Notes: generated by a model from the sequence alone, not told the origin. Positions 9,436 to 17,746 are shown, counted from the stretch's first letter. The stretch is DNA of 64,000 bases from Acidimicrobiales bacterium (GCA_030830565.1 JAURMR010000041.1:176051-240050), one strand, 5' to 3'. Numbers and translations: made by a program.

Positions 9436-10711
9436 CGATTGCACCCAGCATCGTTTGAAGTTTGGCTCGGGTTTCTGCAAGTTCTTGTTCGGCCTGCGAA
9501 TCGGCAACCACGCCGACTCCGGCGTGGATCCGAGTCGTTGTTCCGTTGATCTGAGCAGAGCGGATGCCCACTGCCCATGTCCCGTTGCCCTCGGCGTCGA
9601 TCCAGCCGACAGGACCTGCGAAACGACCGCGGTCAAGTCCCTCAAACTCGTCAATGAGCGCCAGAGCTGCGTCGCGTGGCATTCCTCCAACCGCAGGGGT
9701 TGGATGCAATGCGCCGACGAGGTCGAGTACGGACGCAATTGGCTCTGAAAGTTGGCCTTCGAGTCGTGTCGAGAGATGTTGCACATTGGCGACAGCGACG
9801 ATCGAAGGTTCCGCTTCTTCGTCGAGGTACGAACACCATGGCAGGAGCGTGTCGTGGACCATATCGATGGTGTGGCGGTGCTCATCTCGCGTATTTGTCG
9901 AGGCAAGAAGCGCAGCTGCGAGTCGAGCATCGGTGTCGGGATCGCCGCTGCGTGGAGCGGTTCCTGCCATCGGGTGAGCGCGAACGATTGTTCCAACGCG
10001 TTGAACAAGAAGTTCGGGCGTGGCACCGACGAATCCGTCGATGGAGAACAAGTGGCTTCCGGGGAAGGTGCGTCGAAGTTGGGAGAGCACGGCGCTGGGA
10101 CTGACTGGACGATCGGTAGTGATTTCAATTCCGCGAGCGAGGACGACTTTGCGAGCATCGCCGGCGGCAAGCCGTTGTGTCGCAGCTGTGACGGCATCAC
10201 ACCAGTCTTCAGGGCTTCGCAATGGTCGTAGATCAAAGTGGGAAGGCGATTCGCTTGAAGGGTGCAAGCCTGCATCCCGGGCGAAACCAGCACCAACGGT
10301 TGCTGCTCGTTCGAGAACTGCGGTGATCTCTGCATCAGACGGTTCGTCGTCAGGTGTCGCGATAGTTGTGAGCCATGTGGCGCCATCGCCATTCCGGCCA
10401 ATTGCGATGCGGGGAACGATGAGTTCGCCGTCAAGGTGCGTATCGAATGGGAATGCTCCGAGAGCAACGGGGCCCGAACCGGGGATCTCAAGCTCGTTAA
10501 CGACCTGAATCTGTTCGAAGGCAGATTGGACGACTGATGAGGTCAGAGCGCGATCGGAACGCGGTACCGCAATTCGTGCAGCGCGACCGATACCAACGAT
10601 GCCCTCGCCATTGGTGGAAAACAAGATGTCGTTGTCATCGCAAAGTGCAACGAGATCAACATCGGCTTCAAGCGCACGGGTGCGAGCAACAAGGCCCACG
10701 GTCTGGTTCAC
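9425..10711 (-). CDS. menF: Isochorismate synthase
   Basis: Chorismate-utilising enzyme converting chorismate to isochorismate, the first menaquinone-specific step. 428 residues. The conserved core in the second half includes DARKVVLARGIEI (Lys base), FVGATPELLVQR, MAGTAPRSGDPDTD, SSYLDEE-like acidic residues, HLSTRLEG, LHPTPAVGGMPRDAAL and the GRFAGPVGWIDAEGNG ... IHAGVGVVADSQAEQEL end. TPAVGG is typical of isochorismate rather than anthranilate synthases. The start overlaps the menG stop by 4 nt (ATGA), so menG-menF is a coupled pair. EntC-type siderophore function is not excluded, but context favours menaquinone. Confidence 0.92.
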   Translation of the reverse strand: MNQTVGLVARTRALEADVDLVALCDDNDILFSTNGEGIVGIGRAARIAVPRSDRALTSSVVQSAFEQIQVVNELEIPGSGPVALGAFPFDTHLDGELIVPRIAIGRNGDGATWLTTIATPDDEPSDAEITAVLERAATVGAGFARDAGLHPSSESPSHFDLRPLRSPEDWCDAVTAATQRLAAGDARKVVLARGIEITTDRPVSPSAVLSQLRRTFPGSHLFSIDGFVGATPELLVQRVGTIVRAHPMAGTAPRSGDPDTDARLAAALLASTNTRDEHRHTIDMVHDTLLPWCSYLDEEAEPSIVAVANVQHLSTRLEGQLSEPIASVLDLVGALHPTPAVGGMPRDAALALIDEFEGLDRGRFAGPVGWIDAEGNGTWAVGIRSAQINGTTTRIHAGVGVVADSQAEQELAETRAKLQTMLGAIVRP

Positions 10712-11418
10712 CGTTTGTCGTCGCGCCGCGTCGCGGTGATGAGCTGGGAGATGCCAACGGAAAGCAATTGCCGTTCAACTTGCACGAATCCTGCGTCCGC
10801 GAGTCGCTGCAACATCACGCCCGGCTCGGGGAGGTAGGCGACCGACTTCGGGAGGTACTGGTAGGCCGAAGGATCTGACAGAAGCCCGCCGACCTTTGGG
10901 ACGATCGAGCCGAAGTAAATCGAGTGGCCCCATCGGAGGAAACGATTCGGCGGTTCCGCCACCTCAAGGAGCGCAATGCGACCACCAGGACGAACCGTAC
11001 GAGCGAGCTCGGTAAAGAAACCGTCGAGTTCGACGAGGTTGCGAAGCGCGAACCCGCAGGTAATGCCGTCGAGGGAACCGTCAGGTACAGGAAGCGCAAG
11101 TGCATCGGCTTCGGCCAGCGGCGCTGAAGTGCGAGCCGCAGCAAGCATTCCGAAAGAAAGGTCGAACCCAATCGGGCGAAGGCCCTGTTTTTGAAGCTCA
11201 CGGCAGAAGTCACCTGTGCCGCAGGCAAGATCTGCGACGAGAGATCCGTTCGGCAGTCCAAGTTCACGAACGGTTCTGGTTCTCCAGCCGACGTCCATGC
11301 GGAAGGTCATCACTCGATTGACGAGGTCGTAACGAGGAGCGATGGCGTCGAACATCGATCGAACGGCGCGGACCTTCTCTTCGCCCTGCGGGAGTTGTTG
11401 ACTATCCATCTCGGTCAC
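10708..11418 (-). CDS. menG: Demethylmenaquinone methyltransferase
   Basis: UbiE/MenG-type SAM methyltransferase carrying out the last step, methylation of the naphthoquinone ring. 236 residues. Opening FDAIAPRYDLVNRVMTFRMD, motif I VADLACGTGDFC, motif post-I FDLSFGML, ITCGFALRNL and the late GGLLSDPSAYQYLPKSV are the family signature set. GTG start at 11418 with TAGGCT 6 nt upstream. It heads the menG-menF two-gene unit (4-nt overlap). Confidence 0.94.
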   Translation of the reverse strand: MTEMDSQQLPQGEEKVRAVRSMFDAIAPRYDLVNRVMTFRMDVGWRTRTVRELGLPNGSLVADLACGTGDFCRELQKQGLRPIGFDLSFGMLAAARTSAPLAEADALALPVPDGSLDGITCGFALRNLVELDGFFTELARTVRPGGRIALLEVAEPPNRFLRWGHSIYFGSIVPKVGGLLSDPSAYQYLPKSVAYLPEPGVMLQRLADAGFVQVERQLLSVGISQLITATRRDDKR

Positions 11419-11424
11419 GTCGTC

Positions 11425-11430
11425 AGCCTA
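11425..11430 (-). promoter_or_regulatory. -10 box TAGGCT for menG-menF
   Basis: Minus-strand TAGGCT ends exactly 6 nt before the menG GTG at 11418. The same hexamer and spacing are seen at menD and uvrA. Confidence 0.55.
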
Positions 11431-11490
11431 CGGGGCGATTCGGCACTCTGACGAAGCGGAGAACAATCGATTCCCTGCCTCCTCGTCTGA

Positions 11491-13128
11491 TTATCGAGGG
11501 GACGTCGTTGACGTTGTCGAGGACGAGGGCGGCGTTATCGCTCTCGGAGTGGCAATTCCAAACTTCGCAAGGTTCGACACACTTGGGTGAGGAATGCCGG
11601 CGGGACCTTTGGAAAATGCATCCAAGATGTTTTCGGTGACTTTCTGCAGTTTGCAGATCGGAGTCGACGGAGGTTCAGGCGGACACGCATCGAGAAGTCG
11701 AGGCGACCAACCGAAGGTGGCAGCAGTCAGAACGCCCGCACCGCTAGGAACCGTGTACCAGGTTGTATCGGCGAAGGAACTTTTTCCTTTGCACGTCACA
11801 GGTGAGTGAGCGAGAACCTGGATGTTTGCAGGGGTCGGCGCGCTTGGTGTGACGCGGTCATATTCGTTGCCAACCATCTTGGGGACCCGGTCGCCATTTT
11901 TAAATTGGGATCCTTCAAACATCCACATTGATGCATCGCCCACAACCCAGTCCGCCTCAACGGGATTGCACTCGTAGTACGAACCAGTGAGCGTGCTCTC
12001 AGGATTCGCTGCGGGGCTTTCACGGAACGAGGCTGTCACCCGTTCAGGATCTTTCCCGTTGAGAGGATCTCGATTCGCGTCGCGGTAGTTGACCTCAAGG
12101 CGAGCTTGTCCTGAGGCGGAGTCCTCAAGTCGTATGCGTCGATAGACATTGTTGGCGCCAAAGAAGCCGATGTTCACGCCGGCGTCCCGAGCTGCTTCGA
12201 GGTTCTTGCGCATTTCGACGGTGTAGTACTCGTCATGTCCCGGGATAATGATTCCGCGGTGGTTTTTCGCTAATTCTCCGCGCTGGTGGAGGTCAATGTT
12301 GGTCCAGTAGGAGACGTCGTAACCATGGCGCTCAACAAACGCGATGAATTCGCGTTCGCGGCCGAGGAACTCGCCACTGCCATTTCCGGTGTAGGGGCGA
12401 TCGAAGCTCACCACGTCAGCGCGACCACTGGTTCCGGTATAGATACTTGCGCCGCCCCAACCGTTATAGGCCTGCCAGGTCGTAACGGCGCTCTGCATGA
12501 GGAGATCTGACGTGCTCTTGTCGTCGCGAATCACAAGTGGGACGAATGTTTCGCCTCCGTCGTCGCTCTCGAGTTTGAGGAGGTACTGGCCGGGAGGCCA
12601 GGTTTCGTCTGCGGTGATCGTGACCGACGGCGCCCACGGTGCGCTCCACGTCTTTGTCGCAGCAACTTGTTGGGGCTTTGGCTGATTCACGCCCGGAAGG
12701 GGTTCGCTCTTCCAAATCAGCCGGGCACCGGTACCGCCGTACCAGCCAATTCGATACGCAGAAACGGTCCATGCTTTTGCGCGGGTCGATGACTTCAGGA
12801 CCGTTGAACCGCCGACGTCAATGCTGGTGGTGTCAAGGAACCCCTCGATTTTCGCCCACATTGCGCGATCGTCAGGAATCATCCACTCGGTGGTACCGGG
12901 TTTCGCGTTCTCCTCAGCAATCCAGCCTTTGAATCGGTACTGCGAGTAGGGATCTTTTTTATCGACAGCCTTCGTCGAACTCGTCGGTTCCGAGGTTGGA
13001 CTTGAGGTTTGTGACGAGGACGAGCGACCCGCAGAAAAAGCTGCTGCTCCGACCCCGATTGCCAGGATGGCGATTCCAAGGACGATCAACTTCGGCCGCG
13101 AGAGTCGGGGTTCCTTGGCGTGCTTCAC
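11491..13128 (-). CDS. Membrane-anchored protein related to N,N-dimethylformamidase large subunit
   Basis: A 545-residue exported protein. Residues about 12-33 are a single membrane segment (LIVLGIAILAIGVGAAAF) after a basic N-terminus, followed by a Ser/Thr/Pro linker. The body matches the domain named after the N,N-dimethylformamidase beta subunit: SAYRIGWYGGTGARL, LLMQSAVTTWQAYNGWGG, YWTNIDLHQR, IIIPGHDEYYTVEMRKNLE and IGFFGANNVYRR. Such domains occur in many actinobacterial secreted proteins with no demonstrated amidase activity; no catalytic residues can be assigned here. The C-terminus is again Ser/Thr-rich. GTG start; a TAACCT box lies 9 nt upstream. Confidence 0.8.
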   Translation of the reverse strand: MKHAKEPRLSRPKLIVLGIAILAIGVGAAAFSAGRSSSSQTSSPTSEPTSSTKAVDKKDPYSQYRFKGWIAEENAKPGTTEWMIPDDRAMWAKIEGFLDTTSIDVGGSTVLKSSTRAKAWTVSAYRIGWYGGTGARLIWKSEPLPGVNQPKPQQVAATKTWSAPWAPSVTITADETWPPGQYLLKLESDDGGETFVPLVIRDDKSTSDLLMQSAVTTWQAYNGWGGASIYTGTSGRADVVSFDRPYTGNGSGEFLGREREFIAFVERHGYDVSYWTNIDLHQRGELAKNHRGIIIPGHDEYYTVEMRKNLEAARDAGVNIGFFGANNVYRRIRLEDSASGQARLEVNYRDANRDPLNGKDPERVTASFRESPAANPESTLTGSYYECNPVEADWVVGDASMWMFEGSQFKNGDRVPKMVGNEYDRVTPSAPTPANIQVLAHSPVTCKGKSSFADTTWYTVPSGAGVLTAATFGWSPRLLDACPPEPPSTPICKLQKVTENILDAFSKGPAGIPHPSVSNLAKFGIATPRAITPPSSSTTSTTSPR

Positions 13129-13137
13129 AGAAGCGAA

Positions 13138-13143
13138 AGGTTA
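13138..13143 (-). promoter_or_regulatory. -10 box TAACCT for the dimethylformamidase-like gene
   Basis: Minus-strand TAACCT, 9 nt before the GTG at 13128. Spacing is at the long end of the set, so this is less certain. Confidence 0.35.
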
Positions 13144-13182
13144 GGGGTCAGCGCCTTTCGTGTGGTGTCGCCTCGTTGGGGA

Positions 13183-14823
13183 TCACGCGTCAGTCGGAGA
13201 GACCAACGATCGGGCCCACCGGTAGTCGGCTTTGCCGGCAGGTGAGCGCTCGATCTTGTCCACGAAAACGATGTCCTTCGGAAACTTGTAGCGAGCGATG
13301 TGGTCCGCGCACACCGCCGTGAGTTCCTCGGCGGAGGCATTCGTTCCAGCCCGCAACTGCACAATGGCGACAACTTCGCTTCCCCAGCGATCGGATGGCC
13401 GTCCTGTGACGATGACGTCGTACACGGCGGGATGATGGGAGAGGGCTGCTTCGACTTCCTCAGCGAAAATCTTTTCGCCTCCGGAATTGATGGTGACCGA
13501 ATCGCGACCATGGAGTTCCAAGGCTCCATCGGCAGTTAACCGCGCCCGGTCGCCAGGCACGGAATACCGGATGCCGTCGATGGTAGGGAAAGTGTGTTCG
13601 GTCTTTTCGGCATCGCCGAGATACCCAAGCGGGACCCGACCAAATTGTGCAAGCCAACCGAGATCGGCGTGCCCGGGTTCGAGGCATCGGTCGAGTTCAG
13701 CCGAAACGATGGCCATCCCGGTGCCGGGTTTAAACGTGCCGGTTGAAATTGGAGCACCGGCGCTAATGACTTGGCTCGCTTGCTGTCCAGTTTCAGATGA
13801 TCCGAGTCCATCCATAATCGCCATTGAGGGCAGGCGGTCGAGAAGCGCTGCCTTGACCGGCGCAGTAAGCGCCGCACCGCCGCTAATGAGGAGTACAAGT
13901 GATGAAAGATCGTGTGGCGCCCGTTCAAGTTCGTCGAGGAGTGGTCGGCCAAACGCATCGCCAACTATTTGAGCGATAGTGACCTTTTCTCGTTCGATGG
14001 TGTCGCAGAAATCGACGGCATCAAATGTTGATGCGTTATGCGGAAGGACGATGGTGTTGCCATTGGCCAATCCGTTCAACGCCATCCAGTGCGCTGCGCC
14101 ATGCATGAATGGCGCTGACGGGAGAACGCGCATGCCACCTTCCAGGGCGTTCTCGGCAATCGCCTCAGCCGAGTCGTATTCAGTGCCAGTTGAGATCTTT
14201 CGGCCGCCGAGTGCTGCGGGATAGATATCGCCTTGGCGCCAGAGAACGCCCTTCGGCATTCCCGTCGTTCCGCCGGTGTAGAGGATGTAGAGGTCGTCCG
14301 GAGAAGTTATTTCGAGCGGCGCCATCGTCGCTGATGCGAGGAAATCCTCGTACCACTCGGCCCCATCGAGAAGAGGGGCTCCGCTTTTGTCGTCAATCTG
14401 AATGAAAAGTTCAAGTTCGGGGAGATCGCTCCGAATCGCATCAAGCGTTGCGGCGAATGCCGAATGAAACAGGATGACCTTCGCGTGGGAATCGTTGAGG
14501 AGGTAGCGAAGTTCGCCGGCAACGTAGCGATAATTCACATTGAACGGTGCGAGGCGAGCTGCGTACGAACCAACCATTCCTTCGATGTATTCAGGGCAGT
14601 TATGGAGATAGAGGGCGAGGTGGTCTTGGCCACTTTCCCAGTTTTTAAGCTGTGAACGATCGGTGTGATGGCCGAATCCTCGATCGGCAAGAGCGGATGC
14701 CAACCGGTCAACTCTGGCCATAAATGCTGCATAGGTCAGGCGGTGATCATCCTGGACAAGTGCTTCGCGCGTCGGAACCGCATGGGCGACAGTGCGTACG
14801 ACCTCAGCGAGGTTGAAATCCAT
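13183..14823 (-). CDS. Acyl-CoA synthetase (FadD19-like AMP-dependent ligase)
   Basis: ATP/AMP-dependent acyl-CoA ligase, 546 residues. P-loop YILYTGGTTGMPKGVLW, A5-like DGLGSSETG, hinge region LELHGRDSVTINSGGEKIF and catalytic Lys in RSPAGKADYRW are all present. The segment around residues 50-100 (ALYLHNCPEYIEGMVGSY ... VNYRYVAGELRYLL) matches the mycobacterial FadD17/FadD19 branch, which acts on steroid side chains or very long acyl chains. That substrate is only a guess here. The ATG lies 6 nt past the stop of the small membrane protein gene, so the two probably share a transcript; no clear ribosome-binding site. Confidence 0.87.
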   Translation of the reverse strand: MDFNLAEVVRTVAHAVPTREALVQDDHRLTYAAFMARVDRLASALADRGFGHHTDRSQLKNWESGQDHLALYLHNCPEYIEGMVGSYAARLAPFNVNYRYVAGELRYLLNDSHAKVILFHSAFAATLDAIRSDLPELELFIQIDDKSGAPLLDGAEWYEDFLASATMAPLEITSPDDLYILYTGGTTGMPKGVLWRQGDIYPAALGGRKISTGTEYDSAEAIAENALEGGMRVLPSAPFMHGAAHWMALNGLANGNTIVLPHNASTFDAVDFCDTIEREKVTIAQIVGDAFGRPLLDELERAPHDLSSLVLLISGGAALTAPVKAALLDRLPSMAIMDGLGSSETGQQASQVISAGAPISTGTFKPGTGMAIVSAELDRCLEPGHADLGWLAQFGRVPLGYLGDAEKTEHTFPTIDGIRYSVPGDRARLTADGALELHGRDSVTINSGGEKIFAEEVEAALSHHPAVYDVIVTGRPSDRWGSEVVAIVQLRAGTNASAEELTAVCADHIARYKFPKDIVFVDKIERSPAGKADYRWARSLVSPTDA

Positions 14824-14829
14824 GGTCGT

Positions 14830-15195
14830 TCAAGAAAACCAGATGCGCTGGTATTCGCGACTTTGGTGATGAAGGAGAAGCGCGAACAACGCGAGGGGCA
14901 TGACGAGCGACAGCAGGAAGCTCAGATCGAAAACTGATCCGACGCCATTGCTCGCAATGGAGAGAATGAACGGAATAAGTCCGATCGTGGCGATCACGAC
15001 GCCAAGCCAGTAACCCCAGCGCTTCTCATTTGCGATGCCGAATCCGGCGCCAGCCTGACCAATGACCAGCACCAATCCGATGGGGCTCATAATGCCGCCT
15101 AGCAGCGCGGTAAACACGGCGTTGATGTAGAGCAGGAATACCGCAATCTGCAGAGTCTGCGGCTGAGTCGGGTTCGTCCATCGACGGGTCTTCAT
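14830..15195 (-). CDS. Small multi-pass membrane protein, unknown function
   Basis: 121 residues. After a short polar N-terminus (MKTRRWTNPTQPQTLQ) there are three to four hydrophobic stretches, roughly residues 17-34, 36-52, 57-76 and 86-106, and a polar tail. No motif recognised. The frame extends upstream to 15591 on paper, but that part is antisense to the nucleotidyltransferase gene and reads as noise, so ATG 15195 is chosen; a CAGACT box lies 8 nt upstream. Probably co-transcribed with the acyl-CoA synthetase. Confidence 0.7.
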   Translation of the reverse strand: MKTRRWTNPTQPQTLQIAVFLLYINAVFTALLGGIMSPIGLVLVIGQAGAGFGIANEKRWGYWLGVVIATIGLIPFILSIASNGVGSVFDLSFLLSLVMPLALFALLLHHQSREYQRIWFS

Positions 15196-15215
15196 GAGGT
15201 GCGAGTCTGTCAGGG

Positions 15216-16064
15216 ATGGAACCAGTTGCAGCACCGGGGAATCGAATTTCTCGCCCAGAACTAGTGGGCGTGGTGTTGGCCGCAGGAGAAGGGACGCGTC
15301 TCGCCCCGCTTTCTCGTCTGCTGCCGAAGGCGTTGTGCCCGGTGGGCAACCGGGCACTGATCGACCTCGCGCTCGATCGGCTGGTTCCGGTTGTGGGTGA
15401 ACTGGCCGTAAACGCTCATCATTTTGCCGACGAGGTACGCCGTCACATTGATCAGGGATGGGGCGCCGACGTCGCAGTTTCGATTGAACCTGAACGCGCA
15501 TTAGGCACTGCGGGTGCAATCGCTCGATTGCGTTCCTGGATTGATGGACGAGCCACGGTCGTTGTGAACGCCGACAGTTGGTCGCCGACATCGCTTGCTC
15601 CGTTGCTTGAAGGTTGGGACGGCGAATCTGTTCGCGTCATGGTGAATGGCGGCGGCGGTTTTGGGCCACAGGCCCAGATCCTCGCAAGCACACTCCCGTG
15701 GTCAACCGCGAGCCGTTTGGTTGAGTCGCCGACCGGTCTCTACGAAGTTGTATGGCGTGCTGCTTTTGCATCTGGTGAGCTCGAAGTCATTGATCACGAT
15801 GGTCTGTTTATCGACTGCGGCACACCGCTCGACTATCTCGAAGCAAATCTGGCTGCGGTTGCGCTTAATGGCTCAGCGGTCGTCGGTGCAGGCGCAGTTA
15901 TCGCCGACGGGGTGAATATCAAAGGGAGCGTGATCGGTTCTGGCGCCCACGTTGCTGGCGATGTTTTGGACTCCGTTGTTTGGCCGAATCAGTCGGTGGA
16001 TCCAGGTGAACGGTTGATTCGCTCAATTCGCGCCGGAACTTCGGTCACGGTGGGTCCATTGTGA
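15216..16064 (+). CDS. Sugar-nucleotidyltransferase-like protein
   Basis: 282 residues. The N-terminal two thirds are a nucleotidyltransferase domain with the signature VVLAAGEGTRLAPLS ... LPKALCPVGNRALID and a later NADSW metal-binding site. The C-terminal about 60 residues (GSAVVGAGAVIADGVNIKGSVIGSGAHV) are a short left-handed beta-helix, as in mannose-1-phosphate or glucose-1-phosphate nucleotidyltransferases. The sugar is unknown. The 3' end overlaps the convergent rlmN by 76 nt, unusually much for this window. Start uncertain: ATG 15216 lies only 20 nt from the divergent membrane-protein start. Confidence 0.82.
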   Translation: MEPVAAPGNRISRPELVGVVLAAGEGTRLAPLSRLLPKALCPVGNRALIDLALDRLVPVVGELAVNAHHFADEVRRHIDQGWGADVAVSIEPERALGTAGAIARLRSWIDGRATVVVNADSWSPTSLAPLLEGWDGESVRVMVNGGGGFGPQAQILASTLPWSTASRLVESPTGLYEVVWRAAFASGELEVIDHDGLFIDCGTPLDYLEANLAAVALNGSAVVGAGAVIADGVNIKGSVIGSGAHVAGDVLDSVVWPNQSVDPGERLIRSIRAGTSVTVGPL

Positions 16065-17086
16065 TTGGCGCGTAGCTGTCCGCATGCGGCATCGATGTCG
16101 TTGCCGCGGTTTGCTCGCACCGTGACGTTCACACCCAGATCCTGCAATTCGTTCGCGAATCGCTGGACCTTCGATGGTGATGAGCCGGTTGTGGGCCAAC
16201 CGGGTGTGTCATTGAGGGGGATCAAATTCACATGGGCGCGAAGTCGTCGGGTGGCAGCCGCGAGTTCTTTCGCGTCGCTTGGCCGATCGTTGACGTCGGC
16301 GATCATCGCCCACTCAAACGAAAGACGTCGATTCTTCACCTTGAGGTAGTCCTCGCACGCGTCGTACAGATCCGCAAGCGGATATCGCTTGTTGATCGGA
16401 ACGAGTTCATCGCGAAGTTCATCGTTCGCGGCATGCAGCGATACCGCAAGGTTGACCGGAAGCGGTTCGTCAGTGAGTCGACGAATTCCAGGGATGATGC
16501 CAACGGTTGAGATTGTGAGGTGGCGAGCGGATATTCCGATATCGCCGTGAATGCGATGGACTGCGCCGATCATGCGGTCGTAGTTCGCCATCGGTTCGCC
16601 CATGCCCATGAAAACGATGTTCGAAACTCGTCGAGGGGTTGGACCTTCGTTCGCGCGTCGTGCTGCGCGCACAACCTGTTCAACGATTTCGCCAACTGTG
16701 AGATTGCGTTCGAATCCGCCCTGACCCGTGGCGCAAAATCCACATGCCATTGCACAACCGGCCTGTGTGCTGACACAGACTGTTGAACGATCTGGGTAAT
16801 GCATCAGAACGGTTTCAACCGAGGAGCCATCGGCGAGACGCCAAAGCCATTTCACCGTGTTGCCATCGGCCGTGGAGGATTCAGTGACCATTTCGAGCGC
16901 GGACGGCAATGTTTCGCTGAGTCGAGCGCGAAGCGAAGCGGGAAGTGATGTGATGTCGGCAGGTTCTGCGAAGTCGACGTAAAGGCCCTTCCAGAGTTGG
17001 TCGAGCCGATATCTGGGCTCGCCGTCGAGAAGCGTCGTGAGCCCATCTCGATCGGCGTCGTAGAGGGAAAGCGATTCCGTCGTCAT
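15989..17086 (-). CDS. rlmN: 23S rRNA (adenine2503-C2)-methyltransferase, radical SAM
   Basis: Radical-SAM enzyme that methylates A2503 of 23S rRNA and A37 of some tRNAs. 365 residues. The [4Fe-4S] cysteines are in CAMACGFCATGQGGF (CxxxCxxC); VSTQAGC, NIVFMGMGEPMANYD, HLTISTVG and LAVSLHAANDE are family blocks. The methyl-carrying and resolving Cys regions correspond to Cys in VCVSTQ and in DAACGQLR near the end. The tail after DIDAACGQL runs about 27 residues past the core and makes the 76-nt overlap with the convergent gene. ATG overlaps the mshD-like stop by 4 nt (ATGA). Confidence 0.95.
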   Translation of the reverse strand: MTTESLSLYDADRDGLTTLLDGEPRYRLDQLWKGLYVDFAEPADITSLPASLRARLSETLPSALEMVTESSTADGNTVKWLWRLADGSSVETVLMHYPDRSTVCVSTQAGCAMACGFCATGQGGFERNLTVGEIVEQVVRAARRANEGPTPRRVSNIVFMGMGEPMANYDRMIGAVHRIHGDIGISARHLTISTVGIIPGIRRLTDEPLPVNLAVSLHAANDELRDELVPINKRYPLADLYDACEDYLKVKNRRLSFEWAMIADVNDRPSDAKELAAATRRLRAHVNLIPLNDTPGWPTTGSSPSKVQRFANELQDLGVNVTVRANRGNDIDAACGQLRANHNGPTVTEVPARIERINRSPGSTD

Positions 17087-17703
17087 GCTGTCTCGCCCTC
17101 AGCGATGCCCCACCAACAGTGCGCGTCATATTCGACAAATCCCAGATCTCGATAGAGCGACTGGGCCGCGAGATTGTCGTGCTCGACGTGCAACATGCCC
17201 ACCGTTACTGATTTCGATGCAAGGAATACCAGCCCAGCGATTGTGAGCGCACGGCCAAGGCCTCGTCCATGAAATGACGGATCGACGGCGATCACAAAGA
17301 TTTCTCCGAGGGCGGGATCGCTCGCAGTCTCTGGATGAACTTTCGTCCAACAGAAACCGGCCAGGACTCCGTCGATTTCGTGGAGGAGGAATCCTTCGGC
17401 GTCGAACCACGATTCCTGAAGTCGGTCGTTGAGCTGCGTAGCAGTCCAATTCGATTGGTCGGGGTGCCACTCAAAGGCCCGATTGTTGACGCGAAGAAAA
17501 GCGGCGTCGTCGGCACCGGGAACGAACGGACGTGTAGGCAACAGAGGAGCGGAATCGCCGAGGGGGAGCGGAATTCGCAGTTGCTCAATGCAGCGAATGA
17601 GCCTGAGGCCAGCAGCGGCCGCCTCGGCGGCATCAGCATCAGTGGCGGGTTCTGACTCCAGCGAAACAAGTTGTCCAGCGTCGTTGCGACGTTCATTGCG
17701 CAC
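17083..17703 (-). CDS. mshD: Mycothiol synthase-like GNAT acetyltransferase, single-domain form
   Basis: MshD acetylates Cys-GlcN-Ins with acetyl-CoA in the last step of mycothiol synthesis. This 206-residue protein matches the C-terminal, catalytic half of MshD: RPFVPGADDAAFLRVNNRAFEWHPDQ, then ESWFDAEGFLLHE, FCWTKVHP, the acetyl-CoA loop VDPSFHGRGLGRAL and HDNLAAQSLYRDLGF. Typical MshD is about 300 residues with two GNAT domains; here the N-terminal domain is missing, leaving only a short lead-in. No frameshifted remnant is seen upstream because nth diverges there. GTG start at 17703, TAGGGT box 6 nt upstream. Co-transcribed with rlmN. Mycothiol function is likely but not certain. Confidence 0.75.
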   Translation of the reverse strand: MRNERRNDAGQLVSLESEPATDADAAEAAAAGLRLIRCIEQLRIPLPLGDSAPLLPTRPFVPGADDAAFLRVNNRAFEWHPDQSNWTATQLNDRLQESWFDAEGFLLHEIDGVLAGFCWTKVHPETASDPALGEIFVIAVDPSFHGRGLGRALTIAGLVFLASKSVTVGMLHVEHDNLAAQSLYRDLGFVEYDAHCWWGIAEGETA

Positions 17704-17709
17704 GGGCGG

Positions 17710-17715
17710 ACCCTA
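17710..17715 (-). promoter_or_regulatory. -10 box TAGGGT for mshD-rlmN
   Basis: Minus-strand TAGGGT, exactly 6 nt before the GTG at 17703. It lies in the left arm of a 9-bp perfect inverted repeat (GGACCCTAC at 17708-17716, GTAGGGTCC at 17731-17739). Confidence 0.55.
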
Positions 17716-17731
17716 CCGGCGCTGACGGCAG

Positions 17732-17737
17732 TAGGGT
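17732..17737 (+). promoter_or_regulatory. -10 box TAGGGT for nth
   Basis: Plus-strand TAGGGT, 9 nt before the nth ATG at 17747. It forms the right arm of the inverted repeat shared with the divergent mshD promoter. Confidence 0.45.
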
Positions 17738-17746
17738 CCCGTCCTC

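Noticed and set aside
15196..15591. A long N-terminal extension of the small membrane protein
   Set aside because: The extension is antisense to the nucleotidyltransferase gene and reads as unstructured Arg/Pro-rich sequence; ATG 15195 is sufficient.
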